From Butyrivibrio sp. (GTDB lineage Bacteria > Bacillota_A > Clostridia > Lachnospirales > Lachnospiraceae): DNA of 13,515 nt. This document shows, piece after piece, positions 13,363 through 13,515 of this stretch. Each line of letters begins with the position of its first letter. Within the stretch, counting starts at the first letter, position 1. A model generated the notes under the pieces. The model was not told where the DNA came from. It was given only the letters and a program-made list of their open reading frames with translations, and ran no database searches. The stretch covers positions 1-13,515 of the forward strand of contig NZ_JAILQF010000325.1 of NCBI RefSeq assembly GCF_024699075.1. The letters run 5' to 3'. The translations under genes were made by a program, and so were the position numbers.

Positions 13363-13515
13363 TCATGCAACCGTAGCCATCTCTTCATTGATCAGATCCT
13401 CACTCTCAGCCATAGCTTTAAGTGTCATCTCGAGAAGTTTATCAAGTTCCCAGCCAAGTTGTGCCGCGCCACGTTCAATGACCTCTCTTGAGCAGCCTGC
13501 AGCAAATCCCTTGCT
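13363..13515 (-). CDS. C-terminal end of a probable HD-superfamily hydrolase (5' part outside the window)
   Basis: The last 50 codons of a minus-strand gene end at TGA 13363-13365. The visible sequence begins SKGFAAGCSREVIERGAAQL and continues GWELDKLLEMTLKAM before a short acidic tail. This pattern (an FAxGxxRExIxxGAxxLGxxLDxLIxxTxxAM arrangement) resembles the C-terminus of the small predicted HD-domain hydrolases of the COG2316 type. The HD metal motif itself would lie upstream and is not visible, so function is an inference from the tail only. Followed by its own terminator. Confidence 0.55.
   Translation of the reverse strand, partial: SKGFAAGCSREVIERGAAQLGWELDKLLEMTLKAMAESEDLINEEMATVA

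Overview
The window looks like chromosome from a low-GC, anaerobic Firmicute, most probably a Lachnospiraceae member of the Butyrivibrio/Roseburia type. That placement is inferred from gene content: a flavodiiron protein, a clostridial-type methylglyoxal synthase, a 7TM GGDEF/EAL protein and a rhaB-rhaA-fucO-rhaD cluster. It also rests on AT-rich spacers and strong GGAGG ribosome binding sites. No 16S or marker gene is present to prove it. Every convincing gene is on the minus strand, so transcription runs from high to low coordinates.

Reading along transcription: (i) 13363-13515 is the C-terminal end of a probable HD-superfamily hydrolase, with its terminator at 13240-13267. (ii) 12987-13220 holds an interrupted small ORF and a hairpin. 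(iii) 11359-12896 is a tight two-gene module: an XRE-HTH/ImmA-IrrE metallopeptidase followed 2 nt later by a TTG-started PIN-domain protein. It has a good extended -10 promoter and a strong terminator (11319-11350). (iv) 5910-11062 is a rhamnose catabolic operon, rhaB-rhaA-fucO-rhaD. It has a promoter region with two palindromes upstream and an intrinsic terminator after rhaD (5831-5861). (v) 3671-5584 is a membrane GGDEF/EAL protein with its own promoter region and terminator. (vi) 1580-3336 is mgsA followed by an fprA-type flavodiiron gene, ending in a terminator at 1509-1543. (vii) 1-1293 is an NCS2 purine permease that runs off the left edge.

The rhamnose genes form a complete intracellular route. 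RhaA makes rhamnulose, RhaB phosphorylates it, RhaD splits it to DHAP and L-lactaldehyde, and FucO reduces lactaldehyde to 1,2-propanediol while reoxidising NADH. No rhamnose transporter, mutarotase or regulator is visible here. MgsA makes methylglyoxal from DHAP, which is the other common entry to lactaldehyde/1,2-propanediol, so the neighbourhood may be linked by C3 overflow and redox balance (inference).

The most unusual non-coding structure is between fucO and rhaD (6765-6928). A ~60-bp unit is repeated three times in tandem, and each unit contains two adjacent hairpins. The second hairpin shows compensatory base changes between copies, which argues that its secondary structure is conserved. 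The other item worth attention is the ImmA/PIN pair, which has the architecture of a toxin-antitoxin or defence-like module.
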